This document shows positions 56,013-64,000 of a stretch of DNA of 64,000 nt, piece by piece. Both the position numbers and the translations under genes were made by a program. Source of the stretch: Moraxella catarrhalis (lineage in GTDB: Bacteria; Pseudomonadota; Gammaproteobacteria; Pseudomonadales; Moraxellaceae); NCBI RefSeq assembly GCF_001656295.1, contig NZ_LXHE01000014.1, positions 62,001 to 126,000 on the forward strand. The letters are read 5' to 3'. Under the pieces are notes generated by a model that worked only from the letters and a program-made list of their open reading frames with translations, made no database searches and was not told where the DNA came from. Position 1 is the first letter of the stretch, and each line of letters opens with the position of its first letter.

Positions 56013-57575
56013 TTAATGACAACAGCCGACCACTTCTAGAAGTACGCCCCATTTGGCAAATTGGCGCGCATCTTGTTCAAGCTGATCTAAGATCAAATCT
56101 TCATGTAAGCCAAAGCCGACGGTCACCTGCCAATGATCTGGCGTGATCACATGCAAATCAATCGCTGCTGCCTTGGTGGTACGGCTTTGGCTGGATTGTA
56201 CAGCCAATCTTAAAATCAAGCACAGATACACCAATTTGCGACCGCCAAGCTCCTCGACTGTCTCTAGGGCATCCGATTTTAGTTTGCGGCGATGGTGTAG
56301 CACGATTTGTGCCATCATCTCTTGCCCGATTTGAGAAAATCCTGCAATGTCTGAGTGCTCAAGCAAATAAGCACTGTGGCGCTGATAATTGCTATGCCCT
56401 ACCGCCAAACCGATCTCATATAAATTGGCAGTTCGGCGCAATAAATCCGCGTCTTCTTCATTAAAATCCAAAGCATCTTTAGCGTGATTAAACAATCTGG
56501 CGGCGCGCGTCATCACACGTCCTGCTTGCTTGACATCCACTGAATATCGCTCCGCCATCGCTGCCACCGAGCGGTCACGCACATCCTCAGAGTTTAGGCG
56601 ACCCAGCATATCGTACATCACACCTTCTCTGAGCGCACCGTCTGAATAGCCAAGCTCATCAATCTGCAAAGTCTGCATGATCTCAAGCAGCTCCGCCACG
56701 CCTGCTGGGAAAACAGCTTGGCGATGGGCTTTGACGCCTTCAAATTCAATCTTATCGACACTGCCAAGCTTAATCAGATGTTTTTTGAGTTTTTGCATAC
56801 CATCAAGGGTGATACTCTCAGTGCTAAGCCCAAGCTCAGCAAGCACCAAGCGCGCCGCCTTGATCGTGCCTGATGAGCCGATGGCATTATCCCAGCCGAC
56901 TTTTTTATAGCGTTTGGCGATCGCCAGCAGTTCAGCTTGCGTGTACTTTGCGGCTTGATCAAAGGCTTCTTCGGTGATTTTACCGTCAGCAAAAAACTTT
57001 TTGGTATAAAACACACAGCCCATTTGCAAAGATTCCATCTCAATCGGCTCAAACCCCTGACCGATAATAAACTCCGTCGAGCCACCACCAATATCAATGA
57101 CCAAGCGCGTGTCGGTACTGGCATTTGAATGCGACACACCCAAATAAATCAAGCGCGCTTCTTCGCGACCTGAGATGATCTCAATTGGCTTTGGCAAAAT
57201 GGCATTGGCACGGCGAATAAATTCAGCCGCATTCACCGCTTTACGAAGGGCGTTAGTGGCGACGATGCGCAAACGGCTGGGATGAATCTCCGTCACATGC
57301 TGCGCAAAGCGGTTCAAGCACTCCAAGCCACGCTGCATCGCTTCTTCGGACAGCATATTATCATCATCCAAGCCTGCTGCCAGCTGGACTTTTTCTGAAA
57401 TGGAGGCAACTTTACGCACTTCACCATGATCCAAACGACCGATTGCCAAATGAAAACTGTTTGAGCCCAAATCGATAGAGCCTAGCATCTCATCGCGACC
57501 GATGGCGACCGCATCATGGATGGCGCTGGCGATTTGTTGGTGGCGTTGGGTGTTGTCTAAGACGGCTGGTTTCAT
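56013..57575 (-). CDS. ppx: Exopolyphosphatase Ppx/GppA
   Basis: 520 residues. Actin-like ATPase domains with IDLGSNSFHLAI (about 34-45) and VIDIGGGSTEFIIG, catalytic Glu in the ISGREEARLIY region, and a C-terminal HD-like domain (VGHSNYQRHSAYLL). It hydrolyses polyphosphate or pppGpp; the length and C-terminal domain fit Ppx. AAGGA lies before the ATG. No ppk nearby. Confidence 0.93.
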   Translation of the reverse strand: MKPAVLDNTQRHQQIASAIHDAVAIGRDEMLGSIDLGSNSFHLAIGRLDHGEVRKVASISEKVQLAAGLDDDNMLSEEAMQRGLECLNRFAQHVTEIHPSRLRIVATNALRKAVNAAEFIRRANAILPKPIEIISGREEARLIYLGVSHSNASTDTRLVIDIGGGSTEFIIGQGFEPIEMESLQMGCVFYTKKFFADGKITEEAFDQAAKYTQAELLAIAKRYKKVGWDNAIGSSGTIKAARLVLAELGLSTESITLDGMQKLKKHLIKLGSVDKIEFEGVKAHRQAVFPAGVAELLEIMQTLQIDELGYSDGALREGVMYDMLGRLNSEDVRDRSVAAMAERYSVDVKQAGRVMTRAARLFNHAKDALDFNEEDADLLRRTANLYEIGLAVGHSNYQRHSAYLLEHSDIAGFSQIGQEMMAQIVLHHRRKLKSDALETVEELGGRKLVYLCLILRLAVQSSQSRTTKAAAIDLHVITPDHWQVTVGFGLHEDLILDQLEQDARQFAKWGVLLEVVGCCH

Positions 57576-57669
57576 GGCAAATCCTTGGATAATATGTTCA
57601 ATAAATGGGGTTATTTTACGACAGATGGTCGTTTTTATCCATCAATTTTGCCCAGCTTGTCTACCAAAA

Positions 57670-58884
57670 TTACTGACTTTTGATCAGTTTTAGGACATCT
57701 TCAGGGATCATATCTGTCATATCGCTGGGCACAGGTGCGATGTATCGGCTTGGGCGCTGATCGTCGGCATCGTCGGTTTTTTCAAGCTCAAGCTGCCAAG
57801 CATGCAAGCAAAGGCGCCCCACCGCCAGCGCCGATGGGTTTTGCTGATATTTATCATCTCCAAGCAGCGCATGCCCGATGTGCGCCATATGCACCCGAAT
57901 CTGATGCGTGCGTCCAGTGGCAGGCATCGCAAGCACCAAGCTGACAGGGTGACCGCTGAGTTCAAATTTTGCCAAAGTTTTTATTTTGGTCAGACTTGGT
58001 TTGGCGCGCTCATCACCTTTTTGTTCATTTGGATGAGCGACTTTTACACGGCGCTCACCATTTGCCAAAGTATAGCGAAGCAAAGGCTTGTCAATATTCA
58101 TCTGATCAGCATTGACATAACCTGATACCAAGCACAGATACTGTTTATGAATGGTCTTGCTGCGAAACTGCGTTTGGAGCGCCTTTAGGGTGCTGCGTTT
58201 TTTGGCGATTAATAGCAGCCCTGAAGTATCTTTATCAATCCGATGAATCAGCTCAAGATATTTTTTGCCCGTTGCCATGCGCATCGCTTCAATCACCCCA
58301 AAACTCTCGCCCGAGCCGCCATGCACCGCCATGCCGTGCGGCTTATTGAGCACCATCAAGCCATCATCTTCAAAGATGATGCGTGCAAGCAACCCTTTGG
58401 CGAGTTGCTCGCTGATGATCGGCGCTTCGCGTACGCTCAAGCGGACGGGGGCAATGCGCACCACATCGCCTGCATACAGCTTATCATGCGCCTTGCATCT
58501 TTTGCCATTGATCCGAATTTCATCGCTACGGATCAATTTATACAGATGTGAGCGCGGTAACCCCTTAAGTCTGGCTAACAAAAAATTATCCACCCGCTGC
58601 CCATCTTGATTATCTGTGACGGTCAAAAAATTCACCTGATCAAAATTTGTGATGGCGACATCTGCGGATTGCTTGGCAGGTTTTTTATCAGTAATGCCTT
58701 GCTTGGTGGTTGTGCGCGATGATGTACGCTTGTGGGAGCCTGATGTGCCGGGTCTGGCATTTTTGGCAGAGTGATGACTTGTATCACGAGCTGATGACTG
58801 TTTTTTCGGCATTTTTTGTAAATTTTTCATAGTTTTGACATTTTTTAGTAGGCGTTTGGCAAAAGTTTTGGTATAGTTTATCAT
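57670..58884 (-). CDS. rluC: 23S rRNA pseudouridine synthase RluC
   Basis: 404 residues (E. coli RluC 319). A basic, low-complexity N-terminal extension of about 80 residues is followed by an S4 domain (QRVDNFLLARLKGLPRSHLYKLIRSDEIRINGKR) and the RluA-type catalytic domain with HRIDKDTSGLLLIAK (catalytic Asp). It modifies U955, U2504 and U2580 in E. coli. The start is uncertain; Met25 is possible. Divergent from rne, as in E. coli, which supports RluC over RluD. Confidence 0.94.
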   Translation of the reverse strand: MINYTKTFAKRLLKNVKTMKNLQKMPKKQSSARDTSHHSAKNARPGTSGSHKRTSSRTTTKQGITDKKPAKQSADVAITNFDQVNFLTVTDNQDGQRVDNFLLARLKGLPRSHLYKLIRSDEIRINGKRCKAHDKLYAGDVVRIAPVRLSVREAPIISEQLAKGLLARIIFEDDGLMVLNKPHGMAVHGGSGESFGVIEAMRMATGKKYLELIHRIDKDTSGLLLIAKKRSTLKALQTQFRSKTIHKQYLCLVSGYVNADQMNIDKPLLRYTLANGERRVKVAHPNEQKGDERAKPSLTKIKTLAKFELSGHPVSLVLAMPATGRTHQIRVHMAHIGHALLGDDKYQQNPSALAVGRLCLHAWQLELEKTDDADDQRPSRYIAPVPSDMTDMIPEDVLKLIKSQ

Positions 58885-59168
58885 GTTGCAACTTAGGACA
58901 GGATAATTTTTATCTTGATAGAAAAATTTTATCCCATCACTGCAAATTTATAAAACCTTTGATCGGCACTTATCATCAAGCACGGTAAGAACGAACGCAC
59001 CATTGTGTGTGTCGCCATCATCGTCATGAGATGAGATAATACATCAAATTGATAAGATTTATTTATCGATCATTTGATTCATCATGCCTAATGACATCCG
59101 ATGATAGCGCCTGTTTGTTTGATAAATTTGACCTGCAACCACCAAAATATCATTCACTAAACAAAAGT

Positions 59169-59197
59169 TTGACTGTGTTAAATAAAACTTTTGTAAT
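59169..59197 (+). promoter_or_regulatory. rne promoter
   Basis: TTGACT (59169-59174), 17-bp spacer, TGTAAT (59192-59197). Confidence 0.65.
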
Positions 59198-59409
59198 GCA
59201 ACTTCGGTATTGATACCGTACAAGATTTTGCCAGTCGCCCATTGATGCGCATGGTATGATTTTGGGAACTATTGGTTCAAAAGCACAAGACAGACTCTGC
59301 TTTTGCAAGGCAATCCCCAATAAAGCCCAAAGAAACAGTGAGTTTTTAAAATCGGTGCAAGCGGTTTTAATGTTTATCCAAGATGGATAGATTTGTAACA
59401 ACTTAACCC

Positions 59410-59437
59410 ATCACGCCCAAGACAGCTTGGGCGTGAT
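59410..59437 (+). promoter_or_regulatory. Perfect 12-bp hairpin in the rne leader
   Basis: ATCACGCCCAAG (59410-59421) and CTTGGGCGTGAT (59426-59437) with a 4-nt loop, about 70 nt before the ATG; no T-run, so not a terminator. A candidate counterpart of the autoregulatory stems of the E. coli rne leader. Confidence 0.6.
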
Positions 59438-59505
59438 TGATAAATCTTCGTAAACTTAATACCGATGTTGCTTGACTTGGGCGATTTTGCCCATTAAGGA
59501 ACATC

Positions 59506-62500
59506 ATGAAACGCATATTAATTAACGCCACGCATAACGAAGAGATTCGTGTTGCGCTCTGTAAAGACAATCATCTATACGACTTCGACCTTGAAAATCG
59601 TACTCGTGAACAAAAAAAAGCGAACATCTACAAAGGGCACATTACCCGTGTAGAGCCTTCTTTGGAAGCTGCGTTTGTTGAGTATGGCTCAGCGCGCCAA
59701 GGCTTTTTACCGCTTCGAGAAATTGCTCCTGAATACCTAAACGGCAATGCGCGCGAAGATAGCATTAAGCAGCTCATCAAAGAAGGCGATGAAGTCATCG
59801 TTCAAGTCGAAAAAGAAGAGCGCGGCAACAAAGGCGCGGCGCTCTCAACATTTATCTCATTGGCGGGTAGATATTTGGTTTTGATGCCAAATAATGCCAA
59901 AGCAGGCGGTATCAGCCGCCAAATCTCAGGCAAAGTCCGTGAAGAGATGAAGCAAATCATCGCAGGTCTTAGCCTACCAAAAGGCATGAGCGTCATCGTT
60001 CGTACCGCAGGTTTGGGCAAAGGTGCTGTCGACCTTCAAAATGACCTTGATCATCTGTTAGACATTTGGAAATCCATCCAAGACCAAAACAAAAACCGCC
60101 CAAGTCCTTGCTTGGTGCATCAAGAAGCCGGCGTGGTCACACGTGCGGTGCGCGATTATCTGCGTGATGACATTGGCGAAGTATGGATTGACAGCGAAAA
60201 TGCTTATGATGAAGCGGCAAATTTTATCAAAGCCGTGATGCCAGCTCAAATGAGCAAACTGCGTAAATACACCGACTATGAGCCGATGTTTGCGCGTTTT
60301 GGTATTGAGCGTCAAATCGAAACTGCTTATCAGCGCGAAGTGCGCTTGCCTTCTGGTGGCTCAATCGTCATCGATCAGACCGAAGCTTTGGTATCCATTG
60401 ACATCAACTCATCAAAATCTACCAAAGGCTCAGACGTCGCCGAAACCGCCTACCACACCAATTTAGAAGCTGCCGATGAAATCGCTCGCCAGCTGCGCCT
60501 AAGAGACATGGGCGGCTTGATTGTCATTGACTTTATTGACATGAATGATCCGCGCCACCAAAAAGACGTCGAAAAACGACTCATCGAAGCGACGCGCCAT
60601 GACCGTGCGCGTGTTCAATTTGCCGAGATCAGCAAATTTGGTCTGATGGAGATGAGCCGCCAGCGCCTGCGTCCATCACTAGAAGAAGCCACAGGTTATA
60701 TCTGCCCACGCTGTCATGGTAATGGCATGATTCGTGATTTGCGCTCTTTGTCGCTGTCCATCATGCGTCAAATTGAACAAATCGCCCTAAAAGAGCGCAT
60801 GGGCGAAATCCAAGCCGAAGTGCCAACCGACATCGCTGCTTTTTTATTAAACGAAAAACGTGAAAGCTTGGTATATCTTGAGCAAGACAGCGGCGCACGC
60901 ATCACCATTTTGCCGCACGCGCATCTTGAAAGCCCTAACTTTAGCTTGCACTTTAATCCAGATGGTTTTGCGCCATCAAGCTATGAGCGCATCGCGGACA
61001 CCGAAGAAAAAGAAAATATTGATCGCGGCTATGAAGTCAACTGGCAAACAGAGTACGAAAAACAAGACTCAAACCGCTGGCAGAAATCCGAACCAAAGCC
61101 TACCCAAAAAGCCCCTGCTGCCGAGCCAAAACCAGCAGCCAAAGCTGAACCTCAAGCAGTGGCATGGCTGTCCAATCTGTTCGCACCAAAGCCACAAGCC
61201 AAAGTTGCTGGCAGCTTAGGGACGGCAGATGCTGCTTCTGCTATCGAAGCATTGGTAAACGGCGGCGCAGTAAGCCTAGGCGCAGCGGGCATCATGGCAG
61301 ATATCCCAGCACCGACAGCGGAATCAAATGCACGCCCTCAAGCAGAAGACAAGCGCCATAAAAAGCCTCGAAATGCCAAGAAGGAATCGGTCGAAGAAAC
61401 CACTGCCCAAGCCCCTGAAAAAGCGGACAAAAAAACCAAAAAAGAACGCGATAAAGAACACTATCCAAAGCGTGAAGCAGGTTCTCGCCGTGAGTCTCGT
61501 GGAGAGATCGTGCGCGGTGAGACGCTTCATAAAGCCGAAGAAAAAGTAGAAAAAACAGAGAAGGCTGAGAAGCCAGTTCGTGCTGACAAGCCTAAATCTG
61601 AAAAAGCCGATAAGCCGCCACGTCAAAAAGCGGCCAATCCTGAAGATGTGGTGCTACATGTAAGCAGCATCAAAGCCGCTGAAAATAATGCGCAAGTCAT
61701 ACATCTTTCGCTAGATGGCAGCAAGTCAGCAAAACCATCCAAAGACGAGCCGTCGAACACCAAAGACGACGTTAAAGACGATGTCAAAGCTACACCTCAA
61801 ACTTATGCAGACAAAGCGATCAAAGCGCAAAAAGAGCCCATGCCTGTCAAGCCCAAGCCAGATGAAGTTGAGCCGGCTACACAGCCAGACGAGATCGGCA
61901 CGCCAACTACAGTCTCATCCACTGAAGGCATTGAGCCGAAACTGGCTGAAAAAATTCAGGCGCTTGCCAAATCGATGAATAAGGCTGCCAATGACCCTCG
62001 AGTGGTACAAATCGCCCTTCGGCAAACCCAGGCTGTCAATCTTAATGGGATGACAGCAGGAGCGCTTATCTTGCGCATCTTAGGTGAGTCTGCCACAGGC
62101 AATTTTGTGACTGATTTTATGAATGCAGTGGCAAAGATGTCAGCACCTTCACAATTTGATTTTGCTAACTTTGGTTACTCACCACTGGATGCCGCTGCAA
62201 AAGATGAGTTTGGCAAATTGACCCAAGCCACCGCTCAAGCCTCGGCTCCACAGGGTAAAACTAAGACCGAGCCGCGCCCAATTACGCGACGCGCTGCCAA
62301 CGACCCTCGCGGTCAGCATCCTGAGTATGTCGAAGAGACCAGCACTGGCAATGAGCCGGCGATCGAAACTGTTTTACAGGATGCCGATCAAGCCGCCTGT
62401 ACTGTCTCGGACAGCGATATCGCCCCAGCCCAAGCAGTCGCCCAAGTGACGGAAACTGCCGAATCTCGACTAGAGGATATTGCTGATGACCGCAGTGCAG

Positions 62501-63126
62501 ATAACCAAAGCGCGCAGGTGATCATCGACACTAAAGCGTCGGATGAGGCATCCAAACCGGCTACCGCGTCTGCACCTGACTCGGATGACAGCCAGCTTAG
62601 CGAAGCGGTTGAAGCAGTTGAACATCTGATCGATGATGCCATCGATGCCACTGCGCTTGCTGCAGAACAAATCTCTGACAGCATTGGTGACACCGTCAGC
62701 GAGACGATGGCTAATATCTCAACCGTCGTCTCAGCGACTGCAGATCTTCTTCTGCCTGATATGGCTGATGACGCCGCTACAGAAGCGGAGGAAGATGGTC
62801 ATGAGCAGGACGAACCTGAAAATGGCAAAGCCAAAAAAGGCAGCCAAATCAAAGAGATCACCGCTAACCAAAAAACAGAGCGCAAGACCAAAGCAAATAG
62901 CTACAAAGACATGATTGAAAATGTCGCAGGTCAGCTACAACCTCAGGTTGGCATCTTAAATCTGATGGCAGCCAAGCCTGCCAAAGCGCCCAAGCCAACC
63001 AAAACGAGAGCGCCTAGAAAGCCAAGCAAAAAACCAACTAAGGTAGAAGTGCGCAAGCTATCTAAACCTGTGGAGCCCTCGGAGTTGCCATCTGCTGAAT
63101 CGGCAGATGATTCAGCCAACAACTGA
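59506..63126 (+). CDS. rne: Ribonuclease E
   Basis: 1206 residues. N-terminal catalytic half (about 1-520): S1 domain (about 36-120), 5'-sensor/RNase H-like region, DNase I-like domain with the catalytic aspartates in SIDINSS and VIDFIDMND, and the zinc-link CPRC in ICPRCHGNG. The C-terminal half (about 530-1206) is long, low-complexity and charged (Lys/Glu/Pro/Ala), ending with a basic stretch (KPTKTRAPRKPSKKPTKVEV); it should hold RNA- and degradosome-partner-binding segments, but none can be named. Essential endonuclease for mRNA decay and rRNA/tRNA processing. Paralogue of the rng product here. Confidence 0.97.
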   Translation: MKRILINATHNEEIRVALCKDNHLYDFDLENRTREQKKANIYKGHITRVEPSLEAAFVEYGSARQGFLPLREIAPEYLNGNAREDSIKQLIKEGDEVIVQVEKEERGNKGAALSTFISLAGRYLVLMPNNAKAGGISRQISGKVREEMKQIIAGLSLPKGMSVIVRTAGLGKGAVDLQNDLDHLLDIWKSIQDQNKNRPSPCLVHQEAGVVTRAVRDYLRDDIGEVWIDSENAYDEAANFIKAVMPAQMSKLRKYTDYEPMFARFGIERQIETAYQREVRLPSGGSIVIDQTEALVSIDINSSKSTKGSDVAETAYHTNLEAADEIARQLRLRDMGGLIVIDFIDMNDPRHQKDVEKRLIEATRHDRARVQFAEISKFGLMEMSRQRLRPSLEEATGYICPRCHGNGMIRDLRSLSLSIMRQIEQIALKERMGEIQAEVPTDIAAFLLNEKRESLVYLEQDSGARITILPHAHLESPNFSLHFNPDGFAPSSYERIADTEEKENIDRGYEVNWQTEYEKQDSNRWQKSEPKPTQKAPAAEPKPAAKAEPQAVAWLSNLFAPKPQAKVAGSLGTADAASAIEALVNGGAVSLGAAGIMADIPAPTAESNARPQAEDKRHKKPRNAKKESVEETTAQAPEKADKKTKKERDKEHYPKREAGSRRESRGEIVRGETLHKAEEKVEKTEKAEKPVRADKPKSEKADKPPRQKAANPEDVVLHVSSIKAAENNAQVIHLSLDGSKSAKPSKDEPSNTKDDVKDDVKATPQTYADKAIKAQKEPMPVKPKPDEVEPATQPDEIGTPTTVSSTEGIEPKLAEKIQALAKSMNKAANDPRVVQIALRQTQAVNLNGMTAGALILRILGESATGNFVTDFMNAVAKMSAPSQFDFANFGYSPLDAAAKDEFGKLTQATAQASAPQGKTKTEPRPITRRAANDPRGQHPEYVEETSTGNEPAIETVLQDADQAACTVSDSDIAPAQAVAQVTETAESRLEDIADDRSADNQSAQVIIDTKASDEASKPATASAPDSDDSQLSEAVEAVEHLIDDAIDATALAAEQISDSIGDTVSETMANISTVVSATADLLLPDMADDAATEAEEDGHEQDEPENGKAKKGSQIKEITANQKTERKTKANSYKDMIENVAGQLQPQVGILNLMAAKPAKAPKPTKTRAPRKPSKKPTKVEVRKLSKPVEPSELPSAESADDSANN

Positions 63127-63146
63127 CGCACAGAGTATGTGCATCA

Positions 63147-63176
63147 AAAAGCGCCATGTGTATTCATGGCGCTTTT
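63147..63176 (+). terminator. Terminator of rne
   Basis: A perfect 12-bp stem (63147-63158 with 63165-63176), 6-nt loop, T-run. Confidence 0.9.
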
Positions 63177-63196
63177 ATTATTTTAGGCTAAAATGA

Positions 63197-64000
63197 CTAA
63201 AACTTAAGGGCATCAGGGTGATATTTTTTATTGAGCGCGCGTAAAATTGCCAAACTTTCAGCATCCATCTCACCGGTTAAGCGCTCAGGACGAAAATGCA
63301 GCTGAAACGCATAAATCACATTTCGGCTTGCCCGATCCCATTCATCGCTTGAATTTATATGATAGCCATAGCGCGCCAGCTCCTGTTTGATTCGGCTAAT
63401 GGGTATGGCATCCATTCCTGCTTGATTCAGCTCCATCAAAAACTGATCTTTATCATCTTCATCATACCATGCGCCGATCCCATGCTCACGATATAGATAC
63501 TCCCAAGGAAATTGCGCACCTGGATCAATTTTTCGAGAAGGCGCAATGTCTGAATGACCCACGATATGGGTAGGCTTGATGTCGTATTTTTTGATGAGGT
63601 GCGACAAAAGCTCAGCCACTTTTTGAATCTGAAGTGGTTTATAAGGCACATAAGCCTCAGGCGGCAGATAGTTTTTTGAGCCCAAATATTGCTGATAGAC
63701 GCCTTCATTGACGATCTCGATGCCGATGGAGATGTCATTGAGCGCAGACTTACCTTGAAAGCGGCTCATCCCTGCGTGCCAAGCTTTTTTGTGATCTTCG
63801 ACCAATTGATAAATACGTGGATCCGTCCCAGACGGAATCAGATAGTGGCTGCTGACTCGCCCAGTGGTCAGCACCTCCAAAGAATTTTGATCATCTTCAG
63901 CGGTATAGTGGAGCACGATGTACTCAATACGCTCAGATTGACCTTGTGCTTGGTGAGCAGTTTCGATAGGGAAGCGAGTTGTCACACACCCTGTCAATAA
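63197..64000 (-). CDS. N-acetylmuramoyl-L-alanine amidase, AmiD type (partial)
   Basis: 267 codons are visible; the start lies beyond the right edge. The first codons read LLTGC, a lipobox, so the missing part is the rest of a lipoprotein signal. The amidase_2 domain has YIVLHYTAEDD (zinc His), WHAGMSRFQGKSALNDISIGIEIVN and the second His in GHSDIAPSRKIDPGAQFPW; a peptidoglycan-binding domain (about 200-262, VIYAFQLHFRPERLTGEMDAESLAIL) closes it. Outer-membrane AmiD-like enzymes cleave muropeptides for recycling. Confidence 0.93.
   Translation of the reverse strand, partial: LLTGCVTTRFPIETAHQAQGQSERIEYIVLHYTAEDDQNSLEVLTTGRVSSHYLIPSGTDPRIYQLVEDHKKAWHAGMSRFQGKSALNDISIGIEIVNEGVYQQYLGSKNYLPPEAYVPYKPLQIQKVAELLSHLIKKYDIKPTHIVGHSDIAPSRKIDPGAQFPWEYLYREHGIGAWYDEDDKDQFLMELNQAGMDAIPISRIKQELARYGYHINSSDEWDRASRNVIYAFQLHFRPERLTGEMDAESLAILRALNKKYHPDALKF

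Larger units (their letters stand above)
58885..59505 (+). promoter_or_regulatory. rluC/rne divergent region with long rne leader
   Basis: A 621-bp gap. The rne promoter at 59169-59197 gives a leader of about 300 nt; E. coli rne also has a leader of about 360 nt, used for autoregulation. A perfect 12-bp hairpin lies at 59410-59437. An 83-codon frame on the opposite strand (59401-59150) has no family look. 58890-59100 holds nothing I can name. Confidence 0.65.

Noticed and set aside
59150..59401. 83-codon minus-strand frame in the rne leader
   Set aside because: No ribosome-binding site, no recognisable family, and it lies opposite a leader that explains the gap; kept only as an untested possibility.

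Overview
The window reads as a contiguous chromosomal segment from a gammaproteobacterium of the Moraxellaceae, most likely a Moraxella or a close relative. This rests on protein resemblance and gene content judged by eye: EF-P hydroxylase EpmC, a long-form L25, a class I IlvC, a very long RNase E, and moderate G+C (mid-40s by eye). The species is not fixed. No insertion sequence, prophage or CRISPR array is visible.

Layout. 1-6.3 kb: a membrane protein of the DUF2157 type running off the left edge, a cold-shock protein with a long leader, a small membrane protein, then ilvC and ilvBH (all minus strand). 6.7-8.3 kb: a secreted hypothetical followed by a decayed queG. 8.4-12.5 kb: kbp, then acpP, fabG, fabD, rpmF and yceD (fatty-acid start and L32). 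12.6-13.9 kb: epmC and a YciO-type gene. 14.0-27.8 kb: the S10-spc-alpha ribosomal protein superoperon on the minus strand, from rpsJ to rplQ, with secY, rpmJ and rpoA. 28.2-30.6 kb: rng and maf. 30.9-36.1 kb: gatC, gatA and gatB, with a secreted hypothetical between gatC and gatA and a small worn accessory module (frameshifted GNAT gene plus a Phd/PIN-type toxin-antitoxin pair) between gatA and gatB. 36.3-43.6 kb: tRNA-Pro, a lipoprotein cytochrome c, an OmpA-type lipoprotein, an acyltransferase, a membrane protein, minCDE and rpsU. 44.0-50.6 kb: putP, rplY, pth, a broken Na+/Ca2+-type antiporter, hemN and an RDD protein. 50.7-58.9 kb: tRNA-Arg and tRNA-Ser, thiD, yggT, proC, tilS, accA, ppx and rluC. 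58.9-64.0 kb: the long-leader rne gene and an amidase running off the right edge.

Most of the content is housekeeping: translation, branched-chain amino acids, fatty acids, septum placement, RNA decay. The most notable signals are (i) four disrupted genes (queG with several independent lesions, a GNAT gene, a PIN toxin, a CaCA antiporter); (ii) regulatory structure in non-coding DNA: a candidate multi-stem leader RNA before gatC, a terminator-like hairpin inside the spc operon, a palindrome in the spacer of the S10 promoter, two 17-bp palindromes before putP, and a roughly 300-nt rne leader; and (iii) a recurring TTGCA(A/T/C) -35 element at promoters for translation and lipid genes. No clearly new multi-gene system was found; the gatC leader is the best candidate for something undescribed. 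All calls are by reading, without database searches.
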